From the NCBI GenBank assembly GCA_035540935.1, contig DATLFS010000019.1, positions 1 to 15,171 on the forward strand: DNA of 15,171 nucleotides, written 5' to 3'. The DNA is from DATLFS01 sp035540935 (GTDB lineage: Bacteria > Actinomycetota > CADDZG01 > WHSQ01). The notes under the pieces are model-generated. The model had not been told where the DNA came from. It did no database searches and saw only the letters and a list, made by a program, of their open reading frames with translations. Made by a program: the position numbers and the translations under genes. This document shows positions 6,067 to 13,390 of this stretch, piece after piece (position 1 is the stretch's first letter; each line of letters begins with the position of its first letter).

Positions 6067-7707
6067 ATGGACCCCCGGTTCGAGACGCATCGGGTGGAGA
6101 ACCAGGCGCCTCCGCTGCACGGCTACGACGTCTACGAGCAGAACCGGCCGCTCGTCGAAGCGGTCGAGCGTGAGGGCGCGGGATGGGCGTCGGAGAGGAT
6201 GCGGGAGCTGGGCCGCCTCGCCGGCACGCCCGAGCTGATCGAAGCCGGCGCCCTCGCCAACGAGAACCCTCCGGCGCTCCGCACCCATGATCGTTTCGGC
6301 CGGCGCATCGACGAGGTGGATTTCCATCCCTCCTGGCACCGGCTCCTCGGGCTCGCGGTCGAACATGGCATCCACGCGTTGCCGTGGCGCGAGCCCCGTC
6401 CCGGCGCGCACGTGGCGCGCGCGGCGATGATGTTCGTCCTCTCCAACGTCGAGTCGGGCGTCGGGTGCCCGGTGTCTATGACGTACGCGGCGGTCCCGGC
6501 ACTGCGGTCGACGCCCGAGCTCGCCCGCGAGTGGGAGCCGCGCCTCACGTCGCTCGAGTACGATCCGCGCCTCGTCGACCCGGCGTCGAAGCGCGGCGCG
6601 CTCTGCGGGATGGCGATGACCGAGAAGCAGGGTGGGTCGGACGTGCGGGCGAACACGACCGCCGCGCGACCGATCGGGTCGGGCGCTTTCGCCCTCACGG
6701 GGCACAAGTGGTTCTGCTCCGCGCCGATGAGCGATGCCTTCCTCGTGCTGGCCCAGACAGACGCCGGTCTTTCGTGCTTCCTGTTGCCGCGCGTCCTGCC
6801 CGGAGGAGAGCGGAACGGCTTCCATATCCAACGGCTAAAGAACAAGCTCGGAAACCGATCGAATGCCTCGAGCGAGGTCGAGTTCCACGAGGCCACGGCC
6901 TTCCTCGTGGGTGAAGAGGGCCGCGGCGTCCGCACGATCATCGAGATGGTCAACCACACGCGGCTCGACTGTGTCATCGGGTCGGCCGCGCTGCTGAGGT
7001 ACGGGGTGGCGCACGCGACCCATCACGCGGCCCACCGGCGCGCCTTCGGCAAGGCCCTCATCGACCAGCCGTTGATGCAGAACGTGCTGGCCGATCTGTG
7101 CGTGGAGTCCGAGGCGGCGACCGTCACGGCGATGCGCCTGGCGCGCGCCTTCGACCGCTCGCCCGAGGACGATAGGGAGGCCGGCTTCAAGCGCATCGCA
7201 ACGGCGGTGTCGAAGTACTGGATCTGCAAGATCGGTCCGTTCCACACCGCGGAGGCACTCGAAGCGCTCGGCGGCAACGGCTACGTCGAGGAGTGGCCGA
7301 TGGCGCGCGCGTACCGTGAGGCTCCGCTCAACTCGATATGGGAAGGGTCCGGCAACGTGAATGCGCTCGACGTGCTGCGCGCCGTGGTGCGGGAACCGGC
7401 CTCCCTCGATGCGTTCATGGCCGAGCTCGAGGAGGCGCGCGGCCGGGACGAGCGTTACGACGCGTATGTGCGCGATCTGCAGTCTCAGCTGTCGGACCCG
7501 GCGGAGGCAGAGGTACGGGCGCGCCGTGTCGTCGAGCGGATGGCTAGCGCGCTCCAGGGGGCGTTGCTTCTTTCATACGGCGATGCGGCGGTGGCCGAGG
7601 CTTTCACCGCGTCTCGCCTCGGCGGCGACTACGGGCGCGCCTTCGGGACGCTCCCCGCAGGACTGGACCTGAAAGGGATCATCGAGCGGCACCGGCCGCT
7701 GGTCTAG
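6067..7707 (+). CDS. aidB: AidB-like acyl-CoA dehydrogenase-family flavoprotein
   Basis: 546 residues, close to the 541 of Escherichia coli AidB, and recognisably collinear with it. It has the N-terminal TH-x-V-x-NQ-x-PPL motif, the EGAGW stretch, LANENPP, MTEKQGGSD at 184-192, GHKWFCSAPMSDA, LKNKLGNRSNAS-x-EVEF, and NSIWEGSGN with the conserved glutamate at position 426. Domain order: an N-terminal AidB extension, the acyl-CoA dehydrogenase core that binds FAD, and a C-terminal helical domain used for DNA binding in E. coli AidB. AidB belongs to the adaptive response to alkylation damage; its true chemistry is unresolved and its dehydrogenase activity is weak. The start at ATG 6067 matches the AidB N-terminus; the GTG at 6031 (overlapping the flavin reductase stop) would add 12 unrelated residues but gives better coupling. 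No strong Shine-Dalgarno is seen for either. No ada, alkA or alkB lies alongside. The stop codon abuts that of the convergent MFS gene. Confidence 0.93.
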   Translation: MDPRFETHRVENQAPPLHGYDVYEQNRPLVEAVEREGAGWASERMRELGRLAGTPELIEAGALANENPPALRTHDRFGRRIDEVDFHPSWHRLLGLAVEHGIHALPWREPRPGAHVARAAMMFVLSNVESGVGCPVSMTYAAVPALRSTPELAREWEPRLTSLEYDPRLVDPASKRGALCGMAMTEKQGGSDVRANTTAARPIGSGAFALTGHKWFCSAPMSDAFLVLAQTDAGLSCFLLPRVLPGGERNGFHIQRLKNKLGNRSNASSEVEFHEATAFLVGEEGRGVRTIIEMVNHTRLDCVIGSAALLRYGVAHATHHAAHRRAFGKALIDQPLMQNVLADLCVESEAATVTAMRLARAFDRSPEDDREAGFKRIATAVSKYWICKIGPFHTAEALEALGGNGYVEEWPMARAYREAPLNSIWEGSGNVNALDVLRAVVREPASLDAFMAELEEARGRDERYDAYVRDLQSQLSDPAEAEVRARRVVERMASALQGALLLSYGDAAVAEAFTASRLGGDYGRAFGTLPAGLDLKGIIERHRPLV

Positions 7708-8874
7708 TCAGTGGACCCCGTAGTCGACGGGGTCGGGAGCCAGACCGGGGTCCGGCACTTTCACGAGGGACGCAGCCGCGATCAGGACGAGCGCCGCGGC
7801 TGTGAGGCCCGTCGCGCGCATACGGCCGAACTCGTACAAAGGCCCGGCGAGCGCCGCGCCGACGGCGCGACCGCCGACCACGACGACCGAGAGCAGAGAG
7901 AGCAGCCGGTCGCGCGATTCGGCCGCGAGCTCGCTGGTGAAGGGGATCGCGGCCACGATCGTCACCTCGAACGTGACGAACCACCCGACGACCACGACGA
8001 CGGCCGCCGCCAGTGAAGAGCCGACGTATCCGAGGGAGGCGTAGGCGACGGCCGAACCGAGAAGGCCGAGCATCACCATGCGCTTCAGTCCGATCCGGTC
8101 GGCGACGCCCGTCACCAAACCCTCTCCCACCGTCTCGGACGCGACCACGAGGAGGGTGAAGACGCCGATCGCGCCGATCGTCATCCCGAAGTCGTCCTCG
8201 AGCCAGCGGCCGTAGACCAGGAACAGGAGCTCCGCGGCCACCGAGAACGAGAAGGTGCAGGCGAGCATCCAGAAGTGGAACGAGCGCAGAACGAGCGGGC
8301 GACGAACGCGGCGCGCCGGACGATCCGAATCGATGCCGAGGAACACCGCGACGACGCCGGCGGCGCAGAAGATCGCCACGAGCAGGAAGGGAGCGCGCCA
8401 GTCGGTGGCGGTGATGAGGAACCCGGAGACGGGAACCGTCACGAGGAGCGCCAGCGACCACGTGAACTCGCTCAGGCCGAAGACGCGACCTCGCTCCTCG
8501 TACGCGACCCGGTCGCCGAGCCACGACTGCATCGGCACGTCGAAGGCGGGTTTGGCGATACCGACCATCACGAGGCCGACGCCCGCGACCGCCACCCCGG
8601 GCGCTATCGCCGTGAGCAGGCATCCGACCCCGGCGATCGCGGTAGCGGCGGCCATGAGCGATCGCCTGCCCACGCTCTCCGCAAGCCGCGCGGCTGCGGG
8701 TGCGACGACGCCGCCGAGGTTGCGCAGCGCGATCAGGTTCCCGAGCGTGGCCAGAGGGATGCCCAGGCCGCGGGCGATCGCCGGGAGGAACGGGTAGACC
8801 ACGCGGAGACCGCCCGTGATCGCGGTACGGGCGACGAAGATCGCGCCGAGCGCGCGCCGGACGTCGGAGGTCAC
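7708..8874 (-). CDS. Major facilitator superfamily (MFS) transporter
   Basis: 388 residues from a GTG, with about 12 hydrophobic segments in two halves. Each half has a motif-A-like loop after its second helix: RLAESVGRRS in the first and GVADRIGLKRM in the second. The short charged stretch DSDRPARRVRRP is the central cytoplasmic loop between the halves. Overall length fits the family. Members carry sugars, metabolites, drugs or antibiotics driven by proton gradients; the substrate cannot be read from the sequence. The GTG start overlaps the stop of the antiporter gene by 4 bp (GTGA, 8871-8874), so translation is coupled. It is the last gene of a four-gene operon. Its stop codon directly follows the aidB stop with no base between, and its last coding codons hold a hairpin that may terminate aidB transcripts. 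The frame stays open upstream to 9831, but that part is antisense-frame shadow of the antiporter gene. Confidence 0.9.
   Translation of the reverse strand: MTSDVRRALGAIFVARTAITGGLRVVYPFLPAIARGLGIPLATLGNLIALRNLGGVVAPAAARLAESVGRRSLMAAATAIAGVGCLLTAIAPGVAVAGVGLVMVGIAKPAFDVPMQSWLGDRVAYEERGRVFGLSEFTWSLALLVTVPVSGFLITATDWRAPFLLVAIFCAAGVVAVFLGIDSDRPARRVRRPLVLRSFHFWMLACTFSFSVAAELLFLVYGRWLEDDFGMTIGAIGVFTLLVVASETVGEGLVTGVADRIGLKRMVMLGLLGSAVAYASLGYVGSSLAAAVVVVVGWFVTFEVTIVAAIPFTSELAAESRDRLLSLLSVVVVGGRAVGAALAGPLYEFGRMRATGLTAAALVLIAAASLVKVPDPGLAPDPVDYGVH
7714..7734 (+). terminator. Hairpin downstream of aidB, inside the convergent MFS coding sequence
   Basis: Perfect 8-bp arms (GACCCCGT 7714-7721 and ACGGGGTC 7727-7734) enclose a 5-base loop, starting 6 bases after the aidB stop. 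There is no T-run after it, so it would be a U-less terminator. The same bases encode the last residues of the MFS protein (PDPVDYG). The hairpin is seen directly; its role is inferred. Confidence 0.5.
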
Positions 8875-10097
8875 GCGGCTCGTCGGTCCTCGAGCCGATC
8901 GAGCGCGGCCTTCGCCGTAGCGCCGTGCACCGCGATCGACAACAGGATGACGAACGCGACGATCGCCCACAGGAGTTCCTCGTCGAGGAAGGCACGCTCC
9001 GAGAGGGCGTGAGCTAGGTAGTAGATCGACCCGATGCCGCGGATGCCGAAGAAGGAGATCGTGAACCGTTCGCGCAGCGGAAGTCGGGCGCCGGTTAGGC
9101 CGGCGAGCCCCGCCAGCGGACGAACGAGGAAGACGATAGCGAGGCCGACGAGAGCCGCGGGGAGAGTGAGCGGCAGCAGGATCCCGCCGACGACCGCGCC
9201 GCCGAGCAGTATCAGGAGAACCGCCGACAGCAGTCGTTCCGCCTGGTCGGAGAAGTCGTGGAGCACGCCGTGATATTCGTGCTCCCTTTCGTAGTCGCGC
9301 AGTGCCAGCGCGGCCACGAACACGGCGATGAATCCGTAGGTATGGAGGAGCTCGGCGACGCCGTAGGCGAGGAAGGTGGCGGCGAGCGCAACGAGGCCCT
9401 CCGATGTTTCGGCGAGGCGCGTCCGTGCCCCTCTTCCGAACACGAGCCGCGCGATGAGCCATCCGAAGATCCAACCGACGGCGATGCCTCCGGCGATCTT
9501 GTAGAGCACCTCGACCAACAGCCACTCGCCGATCCAGTTCGCCGGCGCGATGCCTGCGAGCCCCATCAAGAGCGCCATGTTGGTGAACGGGAATGCGAGG
9601 CCGTCGTTCAGCCCTGCCTCTGCGGTGAGCGTGAACCGGACCTCGTCCTCCTCGCCCGTCCCCGGGCCGCCCGTCTGCACGTCGGAGGCAAGTACCGGGT
9701 CGGTCGGAGCCAGAGCCGCGCCCAGAAGGATGGCGGCGGGCACAGGCACGCCGATGAGCCAGGCGAGGGCCGCGGTCGCGGCGATCGTGAGCGGCATCGT
9801 GATGCCGAGCAGCCGCCACGTGTAGGACCACGAGCGCAGGCCGATCCGCCGGTCGAGCTGCAGCCCGGCACCCATGAGAGCAACGATGACCGCAGCTTCT
9901 GCGAGGCGTTCCGTCAGCGAGCGGTAGTCGAGCGGGTGCGGGGGGACGAGCCCCGTCGGCAGGGTGAAGAGAGCGACCCCCGCCAGGACGTAGATGACGG
10001 GGAAAGACAGCGGAAGGTCGTGGAGCAGCCGCGGCAGCAAAGCGACGCCCAAGGCCGCGAGCCCCGCCACCGCAAGCGTGACGTCGTACGGCTCCAC
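8871..10097 (-). CDS. Cation:proton antiporter, CPA1/NhaP type (Na+/H+ exchanger family)
   Basis: 408 residues starting at a GTG preceded by GGGAGG. About 12 membrane segments are predictable from hydrophobicity. The characteristic transport-site motifs are present: APTDPVLASD at 130-139 (TDP 132-134) and the Asn-Asp pair N164-D165 in EAGLNDG, the feature of electroneutral CPA1 exchangers as opposed to the Asp-Asp of electrogenic CPA2 members. A further conserved stretch near the C-terminus (FFGIRGIGSIYYL) matches the usual CPA1 helix with its arginine. There is no long cytoplasmic tail or TrkA-N domain. Role: exchange of Na+ (or K+) for protons across the cell membrane, pH and salt homeostasis. 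It starts 2 bp after the EamA stop, and its stop overlaps the MFS start by GTGA. The protein reads as a plain exchanger, and its operon partners do not specify a special role. Confidence 0.93.
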   Translation of the reverse strand: MEPYDVTLAVAGLAALGVALLPRLLHDLPLSFPVIYVLAGVALFTLPTGLVPPHPLDYRSLTERLAEAAVIVALMGAGLQLDRRIGLRSWSYTWRLLGITMPLTIAATAALAWLIGVPVPAAILLGAALAPTDPVLASDVQTGGPGTGEEDEVRFTLTAEAGLNDGLAFPFTNMALLMGLAGIAPANWIGEWLLVEVLYKIAGGIAVGWIFGWLIARLVFGRGARTRLAETSEGLVALAATFLAYGVAELLHTYGFIAVFVAALALRDYEREHEYHGVLHDFSDQAERLLSAVLLILLGGAVVGGILLPLTLPAALVGLAIVFLVRPLAGLAGLTGARLPLRERFTISFFGIRGIGSIYYLAHALSERAFLDEELLWAIVAFVILLSIAVHGATAKAALDRLEDRRAA

Positions 10098-10099
10098 CG

Positions 10100-11035
10100 T
10101 TAGCCTCCCGCCTGCCCGCTCTCCGGAGGCGCGCCCTCGAGCGGCGCCACCGGGGCGCGATCCGGCCTGCGGACGGTGGCGACGATCAACCCCGCGACCA
10201 CGACGGCTCCTCCCGCCAATTGCACTCCGGACGGTTCCTCTCCCAGGAGCACGATGCCGAGGAGGACCGACCCGAGCGGCTGCAGCGTGAGCACGACCGA
10301 GGTCAACGCCGCCGGCAGGCGCGGCAGTGACACCGAGATGAGGAGCCAGCCGAGCACCTGGCTCGACAGCGCGAGCGCGATGAGCCAGCCGTGGGAGGGC
10401 CACACCGGCTCGAGGGTCAGGTCGCCCAGGGCCGATCCGGCAGCGGTCGAGGCAAGGGCGGCGACGAGCGTTGCGTCGAACAGCGGTCCGGCCGGACGAC
10501 GGATGTCCTTGTTGCCCTGCCGGAGGATCAGGATGAAGCCCGAATAAGCGATGCCGGTCAGGACGCCGTAGAGGACGCCCAGCGCGGGATTGGAGCCGTA
10601 CGCGCCTTCGCCCACGACGCCGGAGATGAACACGACCCCAACCATCACGACCGGGGTCGCGAGGAGGAGCCGCGCAGAAGGCTTCTCGCCGAGGACGAGC
10701 CAGGCCAGCAGTCCCACGAGGACGACCTGAGTGTTGCCGAGGACGGTGGCGAGTCCGGCGCCCACGTAGTCGATCGCGTTGTGCCAGAAGATGAGGTCGG
10801 CCGCGAACAGGAGCCCCGCGATCAGGGCAAGACGTTGCTGACCGGCGCCCCGCGGGCCGTACCGGCGACGCTCCCAGAGCGCGAGAGCTCCCAAGGCAGG
10901 AAGCGCGTAGACGCAGCGATAGACCGCGGCCGTAGACGGCGAGACGTCCGCGAGACGCACGAAGATGGCGGAGAAGGCGATGCAGAGCGCGCCCGTCGCA
11001 GCGATGAGGACGGGCCGGTTGCTGCCGCGTGTCAC
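10100..11035 (-). CDS. EamA/DMT-superfamily transporter (drug/metabolite transporter)
   Basis: 311 residues from a GTG. Ten hydrophobic segments form two EamA repeats. The first repeat ends in LAWLVLGEKPSARLLLATPVV..., the second in LLGEEPSGVQLAGGAVVVAG; the GE-x-PS motif near the end of each repeat is the EamA signature. A short charged C-terminal tail follows (RRPDRAPVAPLEG). Family members export amino acids, metabolites or drugs; the substrate is unknown. Its GTG overlaps the TGA stop of the upstream PUA-like gene (GTGA, 11032-11035), and its own TAA stop is 2 bp from the antiporter start, so it sits in the middle of a coupled operon. No separate promoter is visible, consistent with co-transcription. 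Confidence 0.92.
   Translation of the reverse strand: MTRGSNRPVLIAATGALCIAFSAIFVRLADVSPSTAAVYRCVYALPALGALALWERRRYGPRGAGQQRLALIAGLLFAADLIFWHNAIDYVGAGLATVLGNTQVVLVGLLAWLVLGEKPSARLLLATPVVMVGVVFISGVVGEGAYGSNPALGVLYGVLTGIAYSGFILILRQGNKDIRRPAGPLFDATLVAALASTAAGSALGDLTLEPVWPSHGWLIALALSSQVLGWLLISVSLPRLPAALTSVVLTLQPLGSVLLGIVLLGEEPSGVQLAGGAVVVAGLIVATVRRPDRAPVAPLEGAPPESGQAGG
10104..10109 (-). promoter_or_regulatory. Ribosome binding site deciding the antiporter GTG start
   Basis: GGGAGG on the minus strand is 6 bases before the GTG at 10097-10095. It overlaps the last coding bases of the EamA gene, which ends in TAA at 10100-10102. It shows the antiporter is 408 residues and not part of the longer open frame that continues upstream. 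Confidence 0.8.
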
Positions 11036-11517
11036 GGCGTCGTGCCGAAGTGCGCTCGGAACGCCTCGGGCAGGTCGCTGCCGCCGCGCGGCGGCGGCTT
11101 GTGGTCGAGCCAGGAGGCGCGCTTCTTGTCGTCGTCGAGCAGGATCCACTCGTATCCGTAGGTCCGCGGACCGGCCCAGAACGGTTCGATCCACGTCTCT
11201 GCCTTGAGCGATGCAACGGCGGCGTAGCCGAACTTCGGCCGCCCCCGCCAAAAATCGAGCACGTCGTAGATCGGCGCGCCGTGCGTGCGCCGACGCACCT
11301 CGCCGATCCGGGCGTACTCGCCGGTCCAGCAGAGCTCGACGCGCGCCCGTGCGACGAACAGGCCACCGTGTAGCTGGACCCAGACCGCGTCGTCGGGGAA
11401 CGCCCCGTTCTTGTGCGCGGGGCCGGGCCGGTCCCGCGTCTCGACCGCGAAACCGAGATGAGGACGCGACCCGTTGCCCGTAAGGTGCTCGAGCTTGCGA
11501 ACGACGACGTGGTCCAT
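11032..11517 (-). CDS. Hypothetical PUA-like (possible ASCH/EVE-type) small protein
   Basis: 161 residues from the ATG at 11517. I do not recognise a named family with certainty. A beta-strand core VWVQLHGGLFVARARVELCW (45-64) resembles the small-barrel strands of PUA-superfamily ASCH/EVE domains, where a DxVWV...GG...A-x-A-x-V run is common; a second strand is YEWILL (122-127). The protein is rich in tryptophan and arginine (W46, W64, W90, W109, W114, W124, W136), has no signal peptide or membrane segment, and ends in a charged stretch. PUA-like domains bind RNA or modified bases, so a nucleic-acid-related role is possible but not shown. The frame is open upstream to 11598, but that part is proline-rich and unlike a conserved N-terminus. 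It is first in a four-gene operon with three transporters, which is odd for an RNA-binding protein. A TACACT box 10 bases upstream suggests a nearly leaderless transcript. Confidence 0.75.
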   Translation of the reverse strand: MDHVVVRKLEHLTGNGSRPHLGFAVETRDRPGPAHKNGAFPDDAVWVQLHGGLFVARARVELCWTGEYARIGEVRRRTHGAPIYDVLDFWRGRPKFGYAAVASLKAETWIEPFWAGPRTYGYEWILLDDDKKRASWLDHKPPPRGGSDLPEAFRAHFGTTP

Positions 11518-11527
11518 GACGGGGGCG

Positions 11528-11533
11528 AGTGTA
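11528..11533 (-). promoter_or_regulatory. Candidate -10 box for the PUA-like/EamA/antiporter/MFS operon
   Basis: TACACT on the minus strand fits TAnnnT and lies 10 bases before the ATG, so transcription would begin within a few bases of the start codon. That would agree with the absence of a Shine-Dalgarno. No -35 box is recognisable. Weak evidence. Confidence 0.3.
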
Positions 11534-11574
11534 GGACGCGGCGGCGGCCGGGCGGGTCCGGGAATACGTGCGGC

Positions 11575-11618
11575 CGGCCACCTGTTGCCCGACGGCATCG
11601 TCCCGGTTTCGGTGGCCG
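11575..11618 (+). repeat. Inverted repeat in the divergent intergenic region before the ABC operon
   Basis: The 113-bp gap between the divergent PUA-like and ABC genes (11518-11630) holds perfect 8-bp arms CGGCCACC (11575-11582) and GGTGGCCG (11611-11618), with a 28-base loop that itself contains a small GACG/CGTC stem. It ends just before the AGGAGG of the ABC gene, so an operator or leader structure is conceivable. No clear promoter box for the ABC operon was found. Function is unproven. Confidence 0.35.
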
Positions 11619-11620
11619 CG

Positions 11621-11626
11621 AGGAGG
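11621..11626 (+). promoter_or_regulatory. Strong ribosome binding site of the ABC exporter operon
   Basis: AGGAGG with 4 bases before ATG 11631 (TGTG between). It rejects the longer open frame that continues upstream to an ATG at 11568. Confidence 0.75.
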
Positions 11627-11630
11627 TGTG

Positions 11631-12617
11631 ATGACGCAGTCGGAGGGACGGCCCATCGTCGCGGAGGCCCTCGTCCGCCGGTTCGGCTCGATCGAAGCCG
11701 TCCGCGGCATCGATCTCGAGGTCCGGAGCGGCGAGATCTTCGGTTTCCTCGGGCCGAACGGCGCCGGAAAGTCGACCACCGTCCGGATGCTGACGACCCT
11801 TCTCAAGCCGACGGCCGGTCGCGCTCGCGTCGCGGGATACGACGTGGTGGCCGATGCCGACGCCGTACGACGCTCGATCGGCGTCGCGTTGCAGGACGCC
11901 GCGATCGACCCGTTGATGACCGGCAGGGAGCTGCTGCGCCTCCAAGCGGTATTGCACGGCATCCCGAAGGAGGAGGGTCGTCATCGCGGCGAGCGCCTCC
12001 TCGAGACGGTCGGGTTAACGGCCGCGGCCGACCGACGCGTCGGCACCTATTCGGGAGGGATGCGGCGCAGGCTGGACCTCGCGCTTTCTCTGATCCACGA
12101 GCCTCAGGTTCTCTTCCTTGACGAGCCGACGACGGGCCTCGACCCGACCTCGCGCGCCGCGCTCTGGAACGAGGTGCGCACGTTGAACAGAGAGGGCGGC
12201 ACCACCGTCTTCCTCACGACGCAGTACATGGAGGAGGCGGACCGGCTGGCCGGACGGATCGCGATCATCGACGACGGCCGCATCGTTGCGGAGGGGACTC
12301 CCGCCGAGCTGAAGGCGCGGGTGGGTGAACCGGCGCTGCGGGTGGCGCTGCCGGCCGATGCGGATGCACTCGCGGCCGAGGCGGCGCTCCTCCAATTCGG
12401 CGAGCCCATCCCGGACGCGCCCGGCCACGTAGCGGTGCGGCTCGCGGGAGGAGCCTCGCGGGTCGCGGCCGTCGCCCGCGCGCTCGAGGAGGCGGGGGTG
12501 GAGGTGGCGGGGCTCGAACTCCGGACACCGAATCTCGACGACGTCTTCCTGCAGGCGACGGGCCATCGTCTGGAGGGTGCCGAGAACCCGTCGCTGGAGG
12601 ATGCAGAGGCGAAGTGA
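11631..12617 (+). CDS. ABC exporter ATP-binding subunit, DrrA/daunorubicin-resistance type
   Basis: 328 residues. Walker A GPNGAGKST at 41-49, Q-loop Gln88, ABC signature YSGGMRRRLDLA at 140-151, Walker B VLFLDE at 160-165 followed by the D-loop GLD at 169-171, and a C-terminal accessory domain (about 235-310) of the DUF4162 kind ending in the NLDDVFLQATG motif. The usual histidine of the H-switch is replaced by Gln198 (LTTQYMEEAD), as is normal in DrrA-like ATPases. Role: energises export of a drug, glycolipid or other hydrophobic molecule through two ABC-2 permeases encoded downstream. Translation is coupled: the stop overlaps the GTG of the first permease (GTGA, 12614-12617). The substrate is not deducible. 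Self-resistance is one option, but no biosynthetic genes are in view. Confidence 0.95.
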   Translation: MTQSEGRPIVAEALVRRFGSIEAVRGIDLEVRSGEIFGFLGPNGAGKSTTVRMLTTLLKPTAGRARVAGYDVVADADAVRRSIGVALQDAAIDPLMTGRELLRLQAVLHGIPKEEGRHRGERLLETVGLTAAADRRVGTYSGGMRRRLDLALSLIHEPQVLFLDEPTTGLDPTSRAALWNEVRTLNREGGTTVFLTTQYMEEADRLAGRIAIIDDGRIVAEGTPAELKARVGEPALRVALPADADALAAEAALLQFGEPIPDAPGHVAVRLAGGASRVAAVARALEEAGVEVAGLELRTPNLDDVFLQATGHRLEGAENPSLEDAEAK

Positions 12618-13390
12618 CGGCCTTGACGCAGTACGCCGCGCTCGGACGGCGCGCCGTGATCAACACGATCAGGAGACCGACCGCCGTCGTCCCGTCGCTG
12701 TTGTTCCCGCTGTTGTTCCTCGCTCTATCTTCGGCGGCCTTCGACCGAACGACGACGATCCCAGGTTTCCCGCCCGTCGAGTCGTTCCTCCAGTTCGTCG
12801 TCGCGACCACCGTGATTCAGGGCGCGCTGTTCGGCGCGGTCGCGGCCGGCGCCGACATGGCGACGGACATCGAGGACGGGTTCTTCGAGCGACTGCTGGC
12901 CTCTCCCGCGCCGCGCGGTTCGATACTCGTCGGCCGCGTGACGGGAGCCGCAGCGCTGGGCTTCTTCCAAGGGATCCTCTACTTCGCGATCACGATCTTG
13001 TTCGGTCTCACCGTCGAGGGCGGTGTCGTCGCGGTGCTGCTCGTCGCCGTCACCGCCGCGACCGTGGCGGCGGGGATCGGATCGATCGCGGTCGCGTTCG
13101 CGCTGCGCACCGGATCGGCCGAGGCCGTGCAGGGTGCCTTCCCGATGCTCTTCGCCGGTCTGTTCGTCTCGAGCGCGTTCTTCCCGCGCGACCTCATGAG
13201 CGGTTGGTTCAAGACCGTCGCGACGTTCAACCCCATGTCGCACATGATCGAAGGGTTGCGCCATCAGGTCATCGCCGGCCTCAGTGCTTCCAGGTTCCTG
13301 GTCGCGCTCGCGGTCGCCGGTGGGATCTTCCTGGTCGGGTTCACGATGGCGGGCCGCGCCCTTGCCGGACGACTCGCGGAGCGAGCCTGA
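12614..13390 (+). CDS. ABC-2 type transporter permease, DrrB-like (first of two)
   Basis: 258 residues from a GTG overlapping the ATPase stop by 4 bp. About six membrane segments: one near the N-terminus (LFPLLFLALSSAAF), then a cytoplasmic segment DMATDIEDGFFERLLASPAPRG, which is the ABC-2 coupling loop with the ERLLASP motif that contacts the ATPase, and four more helices. The second-last segment reads FAGLFVSSAFFPRDLMSGWF, the usual ABC-2 family feature before the last helix. Acts as half of the transmembrane channel. Its stop (TGA 13388-13390) shares one base with the ATG of the second permease. The two permeases are similar in plan and length, so a heterodimer is likely. Confidence 0.94.
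   Translation: MTALTQYAALGRRAVINTIRRPTAVVPSLLFPLLFLALSSAAFDRTTTIPGFPPVESFLQFVVATTVIQGALFGAVAAGADMATDIEDGFFERLLASPAPRGSILVGRVTGAAALGFFQGILYFAITILFGLTVEGGVVAVLLVAVTAATVAAGIGSIAVAFALRTGSAEAVQGAFPMLFAGLFVSSAFFPRDLMSGWFKTVATFNPMSHMIEGLRHQVIAGLSASRFLVALAVAGGIFLVGFTMAGRALAGRLAERA

Noticed and set aside
7679..8995. A 438-residue minus-strand frame across the MFS gene
   Set aside because: Low-complexity arginine-rich translation in a shifted frame of the MFS gene, caused by high GC; no family pattern.
8871..11984. A 1037-residue open frame on the minus strand
   Set aside because: Only its last 408 residues (the antiporter) resemble a protein. The rest is arginine/proline-rich out-of-frame reading of the EamA and PUA-like genes, and a GGGAGG ribosome site marks the true start at 10097.
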